64,000 nt of DNA from Microdochium bolleyi (lineage: Eukaryota; Ascomycota; Sordariomycetes; Xylariales; Microdochiaceae): contig KQ964260.1 in assembly GCA_001566295.1 (NCBI GenBank), positions 186,001 through 250,000 of the forward strand, read 5' to 3'. Below are positions 24,301 to 34,780 of this stretch, piece by piece. How positions within the stretch are numbered: position 1 is the stretch's first letter; each line of letters starts with the position of its first letter. The position numbers were made by a program, and so were the translations under genes. The notes beneath the pieces were generated by a model. That model was not told the DNA's origin, did no database searches, and worked only from the letters and a program-made list of their open reading frames with translations.

Positions 24301-24833
24301 GCCATGCTGGGCCGAGATTCGATGACGCCGGCCCCTTCCGCCGTGTACCCAGGAGAAAGTGCAGTTTCCGGTGCTGTCCACGCATTAGTTTAGATTCCGC
24401 CTAAGGACTGAATAGATAAGACATCATCTACTTACCTTGGCTTGCCTTATAACGTGACACAGCCTTTCGTACTTTCTTCGCAGACAGCTCTCGGCCATGG
24501 TATTTGACCACAGAGGTGCTTCCGCTTTGTCGCCTCAGTTCGTCAATGCGACTCCAAGTTTCCGGCGAGTGCTTCTTCTTGAACTTCCATTTCTTGAAGT
24601 ACGACTCGTACTGCCATTTCCTGCAACGAATCAGGGCTGTGTCAGCGATGAGCATTGCTCTGTGGATACAACAACAGGAGGGATCGCACGCACGATGCAC
24701 AGAAGCCGTGCTTCTCACGCATGAACTTGTCGAGATTCTTCTGTGTCCAGTTCTCGCCGCAGTATAGCTCCTCAATCTCTTTCTTGTGGCTTTCCCACTC
24801 CGATTCGGGGATACGTATAGTGCCTGGGGCCAT
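21327..24833 (-). CDS. Clr5-domain ankyrin-repeat protein
   Basis: Exon 1 24833-24694 and exon 2 24620-24436 encode the fungal Clr5 domain (IPESEWESHKKEIEELYCGE, then SKWQYESYFKKWKFKKK and the usual tail with KYHGRELSAKKVRKAVSRYK). The large exon (ending at 21327) carries ankyrin repeats at its N-side (ASGLVHRDVLKVLLEAGADI) and clearly at its C-end (LQAAAEHGHYEIVKWLLENG, LQLAAIKGYVGIMELLIDSG, EGTAEHGCLNAVKLLLDSRA). The junction to the large exon is uncertain: a 269-nt intron 24435-24167 is the only simple choice I found that keeps phase (about 1054 aa), long for this genome, so a small hidden exon is possible. Clr5 is a domain of unknown role, named after fission yeast Clr5. The family is large and variable in filamentous fungi. 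Function unknown; intracellular. Confidence 0.75.
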
Positions 24834-26341
24834 GTTGTGGAAATGGCGGCAGTCGTATGAGGTTGAAACCAACAGGGAATTGATGAAGGATGAGGGAGGA
24901 TGAGGTTGAACAGGATGAAGGTCGGGTCTGGCGGTGCGGGCAGGGCCACGACCTAAATACACCGACCTGTGTACGCCGGGCTTTTGCGAGTGTGCATGAA
25001 GTGACGCATGTTCACCTCAGCTGAGCCCAAATTCTGGTTCCGTGCCCGGGCGTCATATGGTGCTGCTCCCAAATTCTGGCTGGCCCAAGCTCTCTGTCTG
25101 GTCCCTGTCACCGACTCACCACCGTTCATTCGTGGCGCCAATTGCGGTTGCCGAGCCCAGGTACGGGCGCCAATCACTGTGAAGTATGTATGCTTGGCTT
25201 TGGGCCTGTGCGGCCACCAGGCAGGTTCTCCTGCGTCAGACTTGGTCGCCTCAAGCCTCCTGCATGGGGAAGGCAGCCGGACGCGCCGCGCACCACGAAG
25301 GACGTCCCGCGGGGCATTTTCTCCTGCATGCGGGCTGCGCTGTGCCAACGCTGCGGTACGGGGTATATCTGAACCGAACATGGCCAGTATCTAGACCTTA
25401 GATAAGAATTGTGTCGTCGTGTTGTTGACGTGAGCATCCGTGCCCCTAATGGCCTTTTTGCAAACGTGCTGCTGCTATGTTGGAACCTCGGTGTTGATGG
25501 GTTTTATATTCGAAGTGGAACGTCCTTTCGATCGCGCAGCTGACCAACGAAAGCGGAAGTGTCGGGGCCGACAGCAGAGAAACAGGCTTGGAGTGCTCTC
25601 GCCCCGAGAGCCTTGAGCACGGGGTTTAATACATTCAGCCCAAGACTCCAGACGCAAGGCTTACGAGTCGTATGTCACAGGAGACATCACGCAAAAGGGC
25701 ATCCGTTTGGCTTATGTGAAAATGTGGGCAATAGCCTTTTGACGTATGATGGAGCATTATTCTTAAGTGAGTGACTACAAGCTCTGACGCTATGCTGTCA
25801 TGGTCCAGGGGAGCCACAGAATGGGATACTTACGCGTACACATATATGGCGTTGCAGGGAGCACTGGTGCGTACATAGGGTACATTACCCGTTCAATGTT
25901 CGACCCGAGCCACAAGGCAGGATGGAAAGCTGCAAAAGGGCAGCTAGGCCCGGCCCGGCCCGACCTGGCTTGTGCTCTCAAAGCGGATGGACAAAAGCAA
26001 GTCAAGTTGCGCAATTTCAAATAATCCTGTCTCGTAATCTGCTCTGCGCAAAAGCTCCTGGCATGCTGAGGGGCACGGACGAAGCCGGCTGACAAGAGGC
26101 AGGCTGACTGCAGGCTGACATGATGCAGGGCGGGGGCGGCTTTTCCTGGCCTTGTGAGGGCGCCAGGTTGTGCGGCACCCGTGTGATCATCGATGGGCGT
26201 GTCATCAGATCACCAGAGGGTATAAATCCTGTTCCTGGGGATCCAAACTCCGACTTCGAAGGTGCTAGAGTGAATGAACGGTTGCCATGTGCGCAAGCTC
26301 CTGCCCATCGACGTCTATCTCCCGCACGAACCACGACAACC
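24834..26341. other. Intergenic between divergent genes
   Basis: 1.5 kb. The 12-base string CCCAAATTCTGG occurs twice within 60 bp (about 25.03 and 25.07 kb). Open frames of up to 142 codons at 24.95-25.4 kb have no recognisable domain. Confidence 0.45.
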
Positions 26342-27598
26342 ATGCGCGCCATTCTCGCTGCCGCCCTTCTCCTGGCTGGTCTTCCAGCCTGCGCCGGACA
26401 GCTGTACAGCACCGCCCAGTTCCAACAATGGTACCCCCAATACGGTTTCATCTTTGCCGCGGCAATCCAGAACAACTGCACCGAGCAGTACGAGCGGTAT
26501 CTCACCGGAGACCCAGGAAGTGTACCATATGTTGACAGTTTCGGCGGAGGGGGCACCCTGTCGGTGCTGACACAGCCTGTGATCCTCTGCATCCTCGACC
26601 ACACCTCCGAGTATGTCAAGTCGGTCATGGCCAGCGCGCAAGTTGTCCTCGGCGTGCTGCCGTCCGCGCTCGCCCTCAGCGGAGCCACGCACGAGGAGCT
26701 CGGGGTCCTGAGCTGCATTGGCCGCAGGCCCTTGCTCGCGTTCCTGCTCGCCCTGGGCAGTCCCGCGATGCACCTCAGCCGTGCGTTCGACTCGCCGGAT
26801 CTGTCGCATGTGCTTCGCAAGCCTGCCTTTGCCACCAGGCAGCCGGCAATGGGGGGCCGGATGCGCATCGTCGTGTCGGCGGCCGAGTACGCTCTGGTCC
26901 TCATGGCGGTCACGAACGTGGCGCTGCTGTGCCATGATCTCGGGGTCATGACCATCTGCACACTCATGTCGAATCTTGTTGTGGCGCCTCTAATTTACAG
27001 CCTGCTGGGACTCGTTCCGTACCTTGGGGGCGCCGTCGCTATCTGCCTCCGTGTCCGGCGGGAGGCAGCAGGGGATTATGAGCATATCGGAATGGAGCTT
27101 GGCGGTGGCAGCGACGGCCAGCAGGCGCCCTCGCACACGATATATACGCGCTCCGACAGAGCCAAAAGCCCGCTCGCCCGCCTCGCGGATGTCCCGCGCT
27201 GGCTGCAGACGGTCGCCCGGTGCGAGTTCGTGCCATGCCTGGCGCAGACCGGTGTCCGCGTCCGCGTATTCGGGGCGCGCAAGTCGCACATCTTTGTCAC
27301 GTGGCTGTTATCCACGAGCATCATCGTCATGATCGTGCTCGGCACGACCATCTTCTCGTCCCTGATGTTCATCGGCCCGAAGGAGGCGCTTGGCGTCGCG
27401 GGGAGGTATTTTGCCTCGACTATTGTCTGCCGGCTCGTGCTGACCTACGAGTTATCCGGGCTGAGGCAGACTGCAGAGGTCGTGTTTGATTCTGATACCA
27501 GCGGCGATGGCGGTGTCGTCAGGGACGAGGGGCGGAGACTGCAGAAGGAGACATACCAGATGGACTCCGTGTCGAGGAGGAAAGCCACGCGGCAGTAA
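26342..27598 (+). CDS. Polytopic membrane protein of unknown function
   Basis: Single exon, 418 aa from the ATG at 26342. The frame is open 74 codons further upstream, but this Met starts a good signal peptide (MRAILAAALLLAGLPACAG). A short lumenal part with QFQQWYPQYGFIFAAAIQNNC follows, then about seven hydrophobic segments: around VLTQPVILCIL, AQVVLGVLPSALAL, LLAFLLALG, YALVLMAVTNVALL, LVVAPLIYSLLGLVPYLGGA, VTWLLSTSIIVMIVLGTTIF and FASTIVCRLVLTY. The loop between the fifth and sixth is cytosolic and holds the charged central part. I do not recognise a named domain. Similar orphan membrane proteins of this build are common in filamentous ascomycetes. Isolated on the plus strand. Confidence 0.7.
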   Translation: MRAILAAALLLAGLPACAGQLYSTAQFQQWYPQYGFIFAAAIQNNCTEQYERYLTGDPGSVPYVDSFGGGGTLSVLTQPVILCILDHTSEYVKSVMASAQVVLGVLPSALALSGATHEELGVLSCIGRRPLLAFLLALGSPAMHLSRAFDSPDLSHVLRKPAFATRQPAMGGRMRIVVSAAEYALVLMAVTNVALLCHDLGVMTICTLMSNLVVAPLIYSLLGLVPYLGGAVAICLRVRREAAGDYEHIGMELGGGSDGQQAPSHTIYTRSDRAKSPLARLADVPRWLQTVARCEFVPCLAQTGVRVRVFGARKSHIFVTWLLSTSIIVMIVLGTTIFSSLMFIGPKEALGVAGRYFASTIVCRLVLTYELSGLRQTAEVVFDSDTSGDGGVVRDEGRRLQKETYQMDSVSRRKATRQ

Positions 27599-29262
27599 CT
27601 TGTACACCCTCCTTCAGTTTGATATCTATTCCGTCAGGCGGTGGTTCATGTTGCTCGAGCCGCGGGCAACGGTCATCCACACCCACGCGCCCCTGCCTCA
27701 ATTTGACCGTATGAGGGAAGCAGCCGAGACTTGCTGTTTCTGTTTATCTTGGGTAGCCCATCAGGTGCAGACTTGGGGCCTATCCGAAGCGGTTGACCAA
27801 GTGTAACGCACGACACAAATCTGACAATCCAAGGCCTGCGGAGTTTGTTCCGCAAACACGCCGCGATCAGCAGGCTTGCACTTGTGCCAGCTTGATGTGG
27901 GTGGAATCGAAGCCGAGGTGCTGACTTGCGGAAAACTCAGCACCCTTGGCCCGATCACTACTTCAAAGGCCGGGCACGTGTCACCGTGCAGCTAGCAGGA
28001 TGCGTAGCCGATAAAAAGCCGCTAATGTTGAGGATACACCTCTTGTGATGTCTTGGCCCCACAAGGAAAGCCGAGCTGCTCTTTGGCCATGAGTACATAC
28101 TCGAAGTAGGCACGTTCTGTGCCCCTTCAGTTTGATGTTGGAACTCTAGCATGCTGTGCTGAGCATCTGGCGAGCTTTCAATGCACAATCGAAACGAAGC
28201 TTGTGATAGGCGGTTGTCGTTCTTATTCGTGTTCGGATAGAGTTAGCTCCATCTCCATGGAGCAGCGCGAGGAAGACATTCGTGCGGAGACGCACATGCA
28301 CGCCCAGGTCACCCTGACGTAAATCTGGTAGCACAGTCAACCTCTCAGGTGACGAATTTGGAAACGCTCGGGTTTACCCGACACGAGTGGATTGCCAGGA
28401 GAAGAATGGTCTGCAAACACGCTGCAGACACGCAAGCCCGGCAGATGAGAAACCGGACAGGGGTAGTGTCGTACGACTTCCTGAGGCGAGTTCTGATAGG
28501 CGTGGGACTCGCCCGGCAGCGTGGGGAGAGAGGAACCGTCGGCTCGCCTTACCTCAGAAGAAAGACTCTCTAATTGCTCCATACCGGAGGAGGAAAGACC
28601 CTCCTGGGAAGCTTCTGGGGGGTGGGGACGCGGGAGTCTGTCTCGCAAGCCAGACGCCGTTGTGGCTTTGCGGGGGTGGAGCAGAAGCAGGGAGGCATGC
28701 CGATTTGGGGAATGCACCTCGCCGCAGATCCCCAACGTGCCGAGGTCGCCTGCAGGGTCTACGCTGGGGTCCGCCGCTAGAGATCACGACTGACAGCTGG
28801 GACTCGGTAGCTTGGTGTGACTTCTTCACGCACCCTGATAGGTCGGACTTCCTCCAGAAGCGCTGTGGGTGGAGGGTCACTGCACCCGACAGGACGAGAA
28901 CGCTCCCGTTCCAGTGAATAGCAATTGCTGCTTCGCCTGCTCGCATGATGTGGTTGCTTCGTGCGGTTTACGGACTTGCAAGCCCCCTGTCCACTCCGGC
29001 CCTGCCACCCTCCTGCTTGATATGATCGGAGCCGAGGCGTCGGGGCTCGTGCAACTTGCTGTTGTTTTGCGCGCTAGTAACCTTCACCTACATCGTGTCA
29101 GCCTGTGTATGTGTGCTGGTCTGTTATAACACTGAGTCTGACCACCCTCTCCAACTTGCTCATTTGAAGTGTTCATATTTCTTCAACGCAGACTGGAACT
29201 GCGCCTGTGAGACCACTCTCTTGTCGTTGTCGACAGGCTCAACCTAATCCCCAACCACAGCC
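27599..29262. other. Intergenic, nothing recognised
   Basis: 1.66 kb. GC-rich stretch 28.35-28.95 kb is open on both strands in several frames for base-composition reasons; none of the translations resembles a known family. The last 150 bp are pyrimidine-rich, likely the P450 promoter. Confidence 0.5.
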
Positions 29263-31330
29263 ATGCCAACACTCAACGAGCTGAAGCTGCGGCTCGGCAT
29301 CGCTCTTCTGACAGCCAAAGATGCCCCACTCGGGGAGATCGCGATCCCGGGCCTGATCCTCGGCTTCTTGTCGCACTGGCTCGTCTTCATCCGCGGGGAG
29401 CACCTCAAGCCCGCGCCGGGGTACTTCCTCGCGACCCTGACAACCCCGTCCGTCATCGCCCTCACGCTGGTGCGCTACCTCCACTTCACGCGAGCCCGCG
29501 CGCTCGCCGCCACGGCCGTCGGCTGGCTGTCGTACTTCGTGGCGCTGTACTCGAGCATGCTCGTGTACCGCGTCTGGTTCCACCCGCTGCGGCACTTCCC
29601 GGGCCCCCGGTTGGCCAGGCTATCGCAGTTCTGGGGCGTGCTCAAGACGGCGCCCAAGACGGACAACTTCCGCCACCTGGACCGCCTGCATGAGCAGTAC
29701 GGCGAGTACGTCCGCGTCGGGCCGAACCTGCTGTCCGTGTCGGACCCGGATCTGGTCGAGCCGATGCACAACACGCACACCAAGTTTACAAAAGCGGAGT
29801 GTAAGTCCGGGAATCTTCGTGTAACGACATAGAGACCACGAGGTTGATAACCACGAGAACATCCAAGATATTGCTGTCTAACGATCAGAAATGAAATACA
29901 GGGTATGACGCCGGCCACCCCCTGACGAGCCTGCACCAGATGCGCGACCGGGCCGAGCACGACAAGCGGCGACGCGCCGGCTGGGACAAGGCCTTCACGA
30001 CCAAGTCGCTGCGGGCGTACGACTCGCGCGTCGTGAAATACGCGGACCTGCTGATCGGGCAGCTGCGCAAGCGGTCCGGCCAGGTCGTCAACGCGACCGA
30101 CTGGTTCCTGTGGTACGGCTTCGACGTCATGGGCGACCTGGCGTTCGGGCGGTCCTTTGACAACCTGGCCCAGGCCCGGTCGCACGAGTACATCGAGGTG
30201 ATGCACGCGGCGGGCAGCTCGGGCGGATCCCTGACCAGCGTGCCCTGGCTGATCCAGCTGTCCACGCTGATCCCGCGGTCGCTCAACCCGCTCGCCAAGC
30301 TCACCACGTACGCGGAGCGGGCGATGCGGGAGCGCCGCGGGACGAAACCCGCCGAGCCCGATGTCATGTCGCACCTTCTCGAGGGCGGGAGGTTCTACCC
30401 GTCCGCGACGCGCGACGACCACCTCCTCGCGGGCGACGCGCGCTTGCTCATCGTGGCTGGCAGCGACACGACCGCGAGCACGCTCGTGTACGCGTTCTAT
30501 AACTTCGCGGCGCGGCCCGAGGTCGCGGCGCGGATCAGGGAGGAGCTTGTCGCTGCGGGGATCCGCGGAGATGAGGATGTCAGTGTGACGGCGCTGCAGA
30601 ACTTGGTCTTTATGAATGCGGTGATCAACGAGACGCTGCGGCTGCATCCGCCGGTGCCGGGAGGTGTGTATAGGCATACGCCGAGGGAGGGGGTGGTGAT
30701 CAAAGGCCATAAGCTGCCTGGCGGTGTCAAGATCATCGGGCCGCATCATACGGTTCAGCGGTGTAAGTGCAGAAGCCCACTCAGTGATACTGCTGTTGAT
30801 GAACAGTACGCGGCGATTATTCTAACATTTGTTCTTCTCTACTGTGCAGCACCACGAGCCTTTGTCAGGCCCCTCGAGTTCATCCCCGAGCGGTGGACGA
30901 CCCAACCGGAGCTCGTGCTCAACAAAAACGCCTGGTTTCCCTTCTCGATCGGCAAGTTCTCGTGTAAGTCGCACCACATATCTCTGTTCTTTCACTCTCC
31001 AATTCGTTTTTTTCTCAGACTGTACTAAACCCATCCTCACGACATCGAAAAATAGGCATCGGAAAGCAGCTCGCGCTTAACGAGCTCCGCACCGTCATCG
31101 CCAAGGTGCTGCTCAACTTCGACGTCGCCCTGGCGCCTGGCGAGACGGGCCGGGAGCTGCTCGAGGAGTCCAAGGACATGTTCACGCTCATCAACGGGAA
31201 GCTCGAGCTCGTGTTCACGGAGAGGAAGAGTCCCTCCGCATCGGTAGGCTCGCCCTCCACGAGTGTCGGGGAGGCAGGCACAGCTACGACGCCGCCGCCG
31301 GCGGGCGAGGGCGTAGTGGCAGCGCAGTAA
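29263..31330 (+). CDS. Cytochrome P450 monooxygenase with multi-helix N-terminus
   Basis: Four exons: 29263-29800, 29902-30762, 30850-30963, 31056-31330; all introns GT-AG, each leaving one base (phase 1), 595 aa. Residues about 25-105 contain three hydrophobic helices (IPGLILGFLSHWLVFI, TTPSVIALTLVRY, GWLSYFVALYSSMLVYR) instead of the usual single anchor. Then comes the proline hinge HPLRHFPGPRLARLS. Catalytic features: I-helix VAGSDTTAST, K-helix ETLR, PERW, heme loop FSIGKFSCIGKQLA with the thiolate Cys at about residue 505. The build is like fungal P450s of the group that includes tryprostatin-type hydroxylases; substrate unknown. Introns were fixed by rebuilding KAEWYDAGHP and the heme loop. 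Tail to tail with the GH16-like gene, 192 bp apart. Confidence 0.93.
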
Positions 31331-31522
31331 GGAATGGAAGAAGGATTGGGGAGCAAAGTAGTTCTGGTTCAGATTTGGACGCTGGAGTTGTGCTTCCCGG
31401 GGCCATGTATATTTGCTCACACGCTTCTCTATTTTTCCCACACGGGGTCATTGCCTCAATGTATGCTGATCAACTATATTTTTCATGTCTCGCCGGCCAG
31501 ACACCACCGCACTGCCCCCCAT

Positions 31523-32830
31523 CTACATGATCGCACCATCCGGGCAGTGGTACCAGTCCTGCTCGAACTTGCCCCAGCCGCCGTTCTCGGGCTCCTCGCG
31601 CAGCCGGACCTCGTGCACGACCATGTCGTAGTGGCCCGCCCTGGGCACTTTCCCTTGGCATACGTTGCCGCCCATGGCGACGTTCATGATGATACACCAG
31701 TCGGCGATGTTGCGCGTGCCCTCGGGCATGAGGTTCTTCATGACGGGCCGGCCGTCGACGTACCACATGAACCTGCCGGGGGCGCCGCCGCCCGTGGCCT
31801 CGCAGTCCCAGGCGAAGTCGAACCGGATGGGCCGCCCCGTGTGCATGTCAGGGATGTGGGTGCCGCGGACGAGGTGCTTTGCGTGGTCCTCGGCGTTGTA
31901 GAAGCCCCAGTGCAGGCAGCTGTGGTTCTCCTGGTCGCCGTTCCAGGTCTCGGCGATGTCGATCTCGCCGTCGCGGGGCCAGCTGAAGGGCTCCTTGGGC
32001 AGGAGCCAGAAGGCGGGCCAGATGCCTTCGGCGCAGGGCAGGGTCAGCCAGGTGGTCAGGACGCCGCGGTGGCGGGCGAGGGTCTGGCGGGAGACAAGGC
32101 GGGCCGAGGTGTAGCGCTGGGCCGGGTCCGGGTGGTCCGGGCGGGAGAGTGCACGCAGGACGAGCTTGTGGTCGGGCGTGTGGAACGAGTTGTCCGGGCC
32201 GGCGGTGTAGTGCTCGAGCTCGGCGTTGCCCCAGCCGTTGTTGTTGCCCTGCTTGTGCTCCCAGTCGTGCGAGACGGGCGTGTCCGGGGAGAGGTTGGCG
32301 CGCCAGTAGTCCGGGTTGGAGACGCCGGGGGAGTACGGAGGCGGTGGCGGAGGAGCAGCAGCCTCCCGCGCCGAGTCCGTCGGCGGTCGAGAAGCCGCCG
32401 GGACGGGGGGAGCATCGGGCCGGGACGCCGGTGGCGGCGGCGGCGGAGGTTGACCGGCGCCGTCACCCGGGCGGGAGGCGGACGGGACAGCCGGCGGGGG
32501 CGGTCCGTCGGGCGGCTGGTAATGGCCTGGTGGTCCCCCGGCCGGGCCTCCTTGGGGCGGCGGTGACTGGTACTGCTGCGGCGGGGGAGGGCCCCATTGT
32601 GGTGGGTGCTGGCCGTACGGCTGCTGCTGCTGCTGGTATGGGGGTTGCTGATATTGACCTGGGTAAGGGTGCTGCTGCTGAGGCGGTTGCTGCTGGTACG
32701 GATACTGCTGCTGCGGGGGATACCCTGCTGTGCCCTGCTGGCCTCGGCCAAAGCCCGGCACGAGGTTGTGCTGGCGGTTGAGGTCCTCGAGCTTCTTCTT
32801 GGCCTGGTCAAAGACTTTGCCGAACGACAT
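31523..32830 (-). CDS. GH16-like glycoside hydrolase with Gln/Pro-rich N-terminus, no signal peptide
   Basis: Single exon, 435 aa from the ATG at 32830 (the frame stays open 30 codons upstream). Residues 1-30 (MSFGKVFDQAKKKLEDLNRQ...) are a short charged helix; about 30-170 are strongly Gln/Pro/Tyr-rich low complexity; about 180-435 are a GH16-type concanavalin-like fold with the catalytic signature GEIDIAETWNG (ExDxxE, about residue 287), FWLLPKEPFSWPRDGE, and HWGFYNAED. The family cleaves or transfers beta-1,3(4)-glucans and related polymers, usually outside the cell. Here the absence of a signal peptide and the long P/Q-rich lead suggest an intracellular or unconventionally placed protein. 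All three carboxylates of the signature are present, so activity is plausible. Confidence 0.88.
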   Translation of the reverse strand: MSFGKVFDQAKKKLEDLNRQHNLVPGFGRGQQGTAGYPPQQQYPYQQQPPQQQHPYPGQYQQPPYQQQQQPYGQHPPQWGPPPPQQYQSPPPQGGPAGGPPGHYQPPDGPPPPAVPSASRPGDGAGQPPPPPPPASRPDAPPVPAASRPPTDSAREAAAPPPPPPYSPGVSNPDYWRANLSPDTPVSHDWEHKQGNNNGWGNAELEHYTAGPDNSFHTPDHKLVLRALSRPDHPDPAQRYTSARLVSRQTLARHRGVLTTWLTLPCAEGIWPAFWLLPKEPFSWPRDGEIDIAETWNGDQENHSCLHWGFYNAEDHAKHLVRGTHIPDMHTGRPIRFDFAWDCEATGGGAPGRFMWYVDGRPVMKNLMPEGTRNIADWCIIMNVAMGGNVCQGKVPRAGHYDMVVHEVRLREEPENGGWGKFEQDWYHCPDGAIM

Positions 32831-33285
32831 GGTGGCTGCCTCTGTTGCTTGGTCTGGGCTTGCCGTGGTTTGGTTGGGGAACGGGCCGGGGTAGGCAGTT
32901 GTTGATGTTGGCGAGAACAAAGAGAGGTGGTTTAGAGGGTGACGTGACGCGGCCGTCGTCGTCGTCCACCGCCCAACAGTTCAAGCTAAGCGCCTCCACA
33001 CACACGAAAGGGCCCGTTCTTGGCGCTCTTAGTCAGCACTCGCCCGTGCCGACTTCCGCTGTCGTCGGTGGCAAAGGCACGACTATCCTCATGGCACCGA
33101 CAGTCAAGGGTGGTGATGTACGCTCCGTCATTGGTACAACAGCGACCCTTCGAGGGTGAGAGCAACTAGTAAAGCTTTTACCGCGGAAATTGAACAGTCA
33201 AATCACGAAACAGCGCCATCCGACAACAGTCGGACATAGAATCAGGGGTTCTACATCGGGTACAGTAGCAAGTCCCAACCAAGCA
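32831..33285. other. Intergenic / promoter of the GH16-like gene
   Basis: 455 bp downstream of the acyl-CoA dehydrogenase end. Nothing else recognised. Confidence 0.5.
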
Positions 33286-34780
33286 TCACATCTTGGACTG
33301 CACCTTGGCCTGCTGCCTGCTGAGCTTCAACGCCTCCCGCACGCCGAGGTCGATGAGCACGTCCTCGGAGCCCCCCGGCACGATAAAGCCCTTGACCGCC
33401 CGCGAGAAGGCCTCGACCCGCGCCCCCTGGCCCGTCTTGGTCAGCCCCAGGCCCCCAAAGATCTTGACCGTCTCGTTCGACACATACTGCGACACAATGC
33501 CGGCCTCGACCTTGAGCAGTGCCGTCACGCCGCCGAGGACACGGGCGGCTGAGGATCAAATAACCATGAAAAGTCAGCCTCTATAATCAAGGGCAAGGAA
33601 AAGGGAAACAGGAACTTGGCAGATACAACTCACCCTCCAGATCATCCAGCTGGCCCAGCTCGTAGACCACCTGCTCCGTCCACGCGTGCAGCGCCTCGAC
33701 CTTGCGGGCCATGTTGCCAAACTTCCACCGCACGACGGGCTGGCTGATGAGCGTCTGCCCGAACGCCTCGCGCTTCTGCGCCCACTCCATCGCGTCCATC
33801 ATGCTCGCCCGGCACCCGCGCAGCGCCTGGAACGCGATCCACAGCCGCTCGTGGTTAAAGTTGGTCATCGTGTACATGAAGCCCATCCCTTCCTCGCCGA
33901 CGAGGTACTCGCAGGGCACCCGCACGTCCTCGAAAATGACGTACGTCGTCGCCGAGAGCGACCCGGCCCCAATGTCGATCTTGCGCGTGCGGATCCCCGC
34001 GGACCGCGGGATCAGGAGCATCGATATCCCCGCGGCGCCTGGCCCGCCGGTGCGGACAGCCGTCTTTTGTGCAGTGGGCAGTCAGCATCAGGTTCCGAGA
34101 AAACAATGCGACACAGCCCCTGAACAGGATATTAAATGTGTCAGGGGGCGCGCAACAGCGAGACTCACCATGAAGTAGTCCGAGAACATGCCGTTGGTGA
34201 TCCACTTCTTCTCGCCATTGACAATGTAGTGCTTCCCGTCGGCCGTCTTCTCGGCCGTCGTGGTGATGTTGCGCACGTCGGACCCCGCGGCGGGCTCCGT
34301 GATGGCGAGGCATATGCGCTTCTGGCCAGACAGCACCTCGGGCAGGACTTCACCCTTGAGGAAGTCGCTGCCAAAGTACCGCAGCGGCGGGGCGCCCACG
34401 ACCAGGCCGATGAACAGGTTCGCAATGTTGCCTCCCCTCGTGAGCTCGTCCCACAGGATGAAGTCGTGGAACCCGTCCCAATCGGCGGCCGGGATGCCCG
34501 CGATGATCCCCCCGTGGCGCGTCCAGTCCGGCGGGATGGTTTTTCCCGCCGCGATGGGCACGAGCAGGCCCGCGTCGGCGCACTTCTGGTAGAGCTCGGG
34601 CGGGACTGCGCCCGCGGCCTCCCACTCCTCGGAGCCCGAGGCGAAGCTGTCGTCGACCCAGCGCCGCAGGTGGTCGCGCAGCTTGCGGTGCGAGTCGGTG
34701 TAGTACGGCGAGGGCCGGCCGGTGTACCATGTCGGCTCGGCCCAGGGGGTCGTGCTGCCGAAGGGCTTGGCGAGGGACAT
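33286..34780 (-). CDS. Acyl-CoA dehydrogenase family protein
   Basis: Exons 34780-34169, 34063-33634, 33548-33286, giving 434 aa. The three-domain fold is clear: an N-terminal helical domain; a middle domain with CLAITEPAAGSDVRNITTTA (FAD-contact motif), KWITNG and YVIFEDVRVPCEYLVG; and a C-terminal helical domain with FNHERLWIAFQALRG, REAFGQTL and VKIFGGLGLTKTGQG. It oxidises acyl-CoA thioesters with FAD. At the C-terminal place where many members have the catalytic Glu (YEGTSEI), this one reads VPGGSEDVL, so that Glu is replaced by Pro. The base may sit elsewhere, as in other subfamilies, or the chemistry may differ. No targeting presequence or terminal SKL is obvious (ends in QSKM). Head to tail with the GH16-like gene. 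Confidence 0.92.

Noticed and set aside
24990..25090. Double CCCAAATTCTGG as a repeat element or transposon end
   Set aside because: Only two 12-base copies close together, no target-site duplication or coding remnant.
28337..28946. Overlapping open frames of 130-176 codons on both strands
   Set aside because: GC-rich DNA open in several frames at once, no domain, no splice sites linking to other exons.
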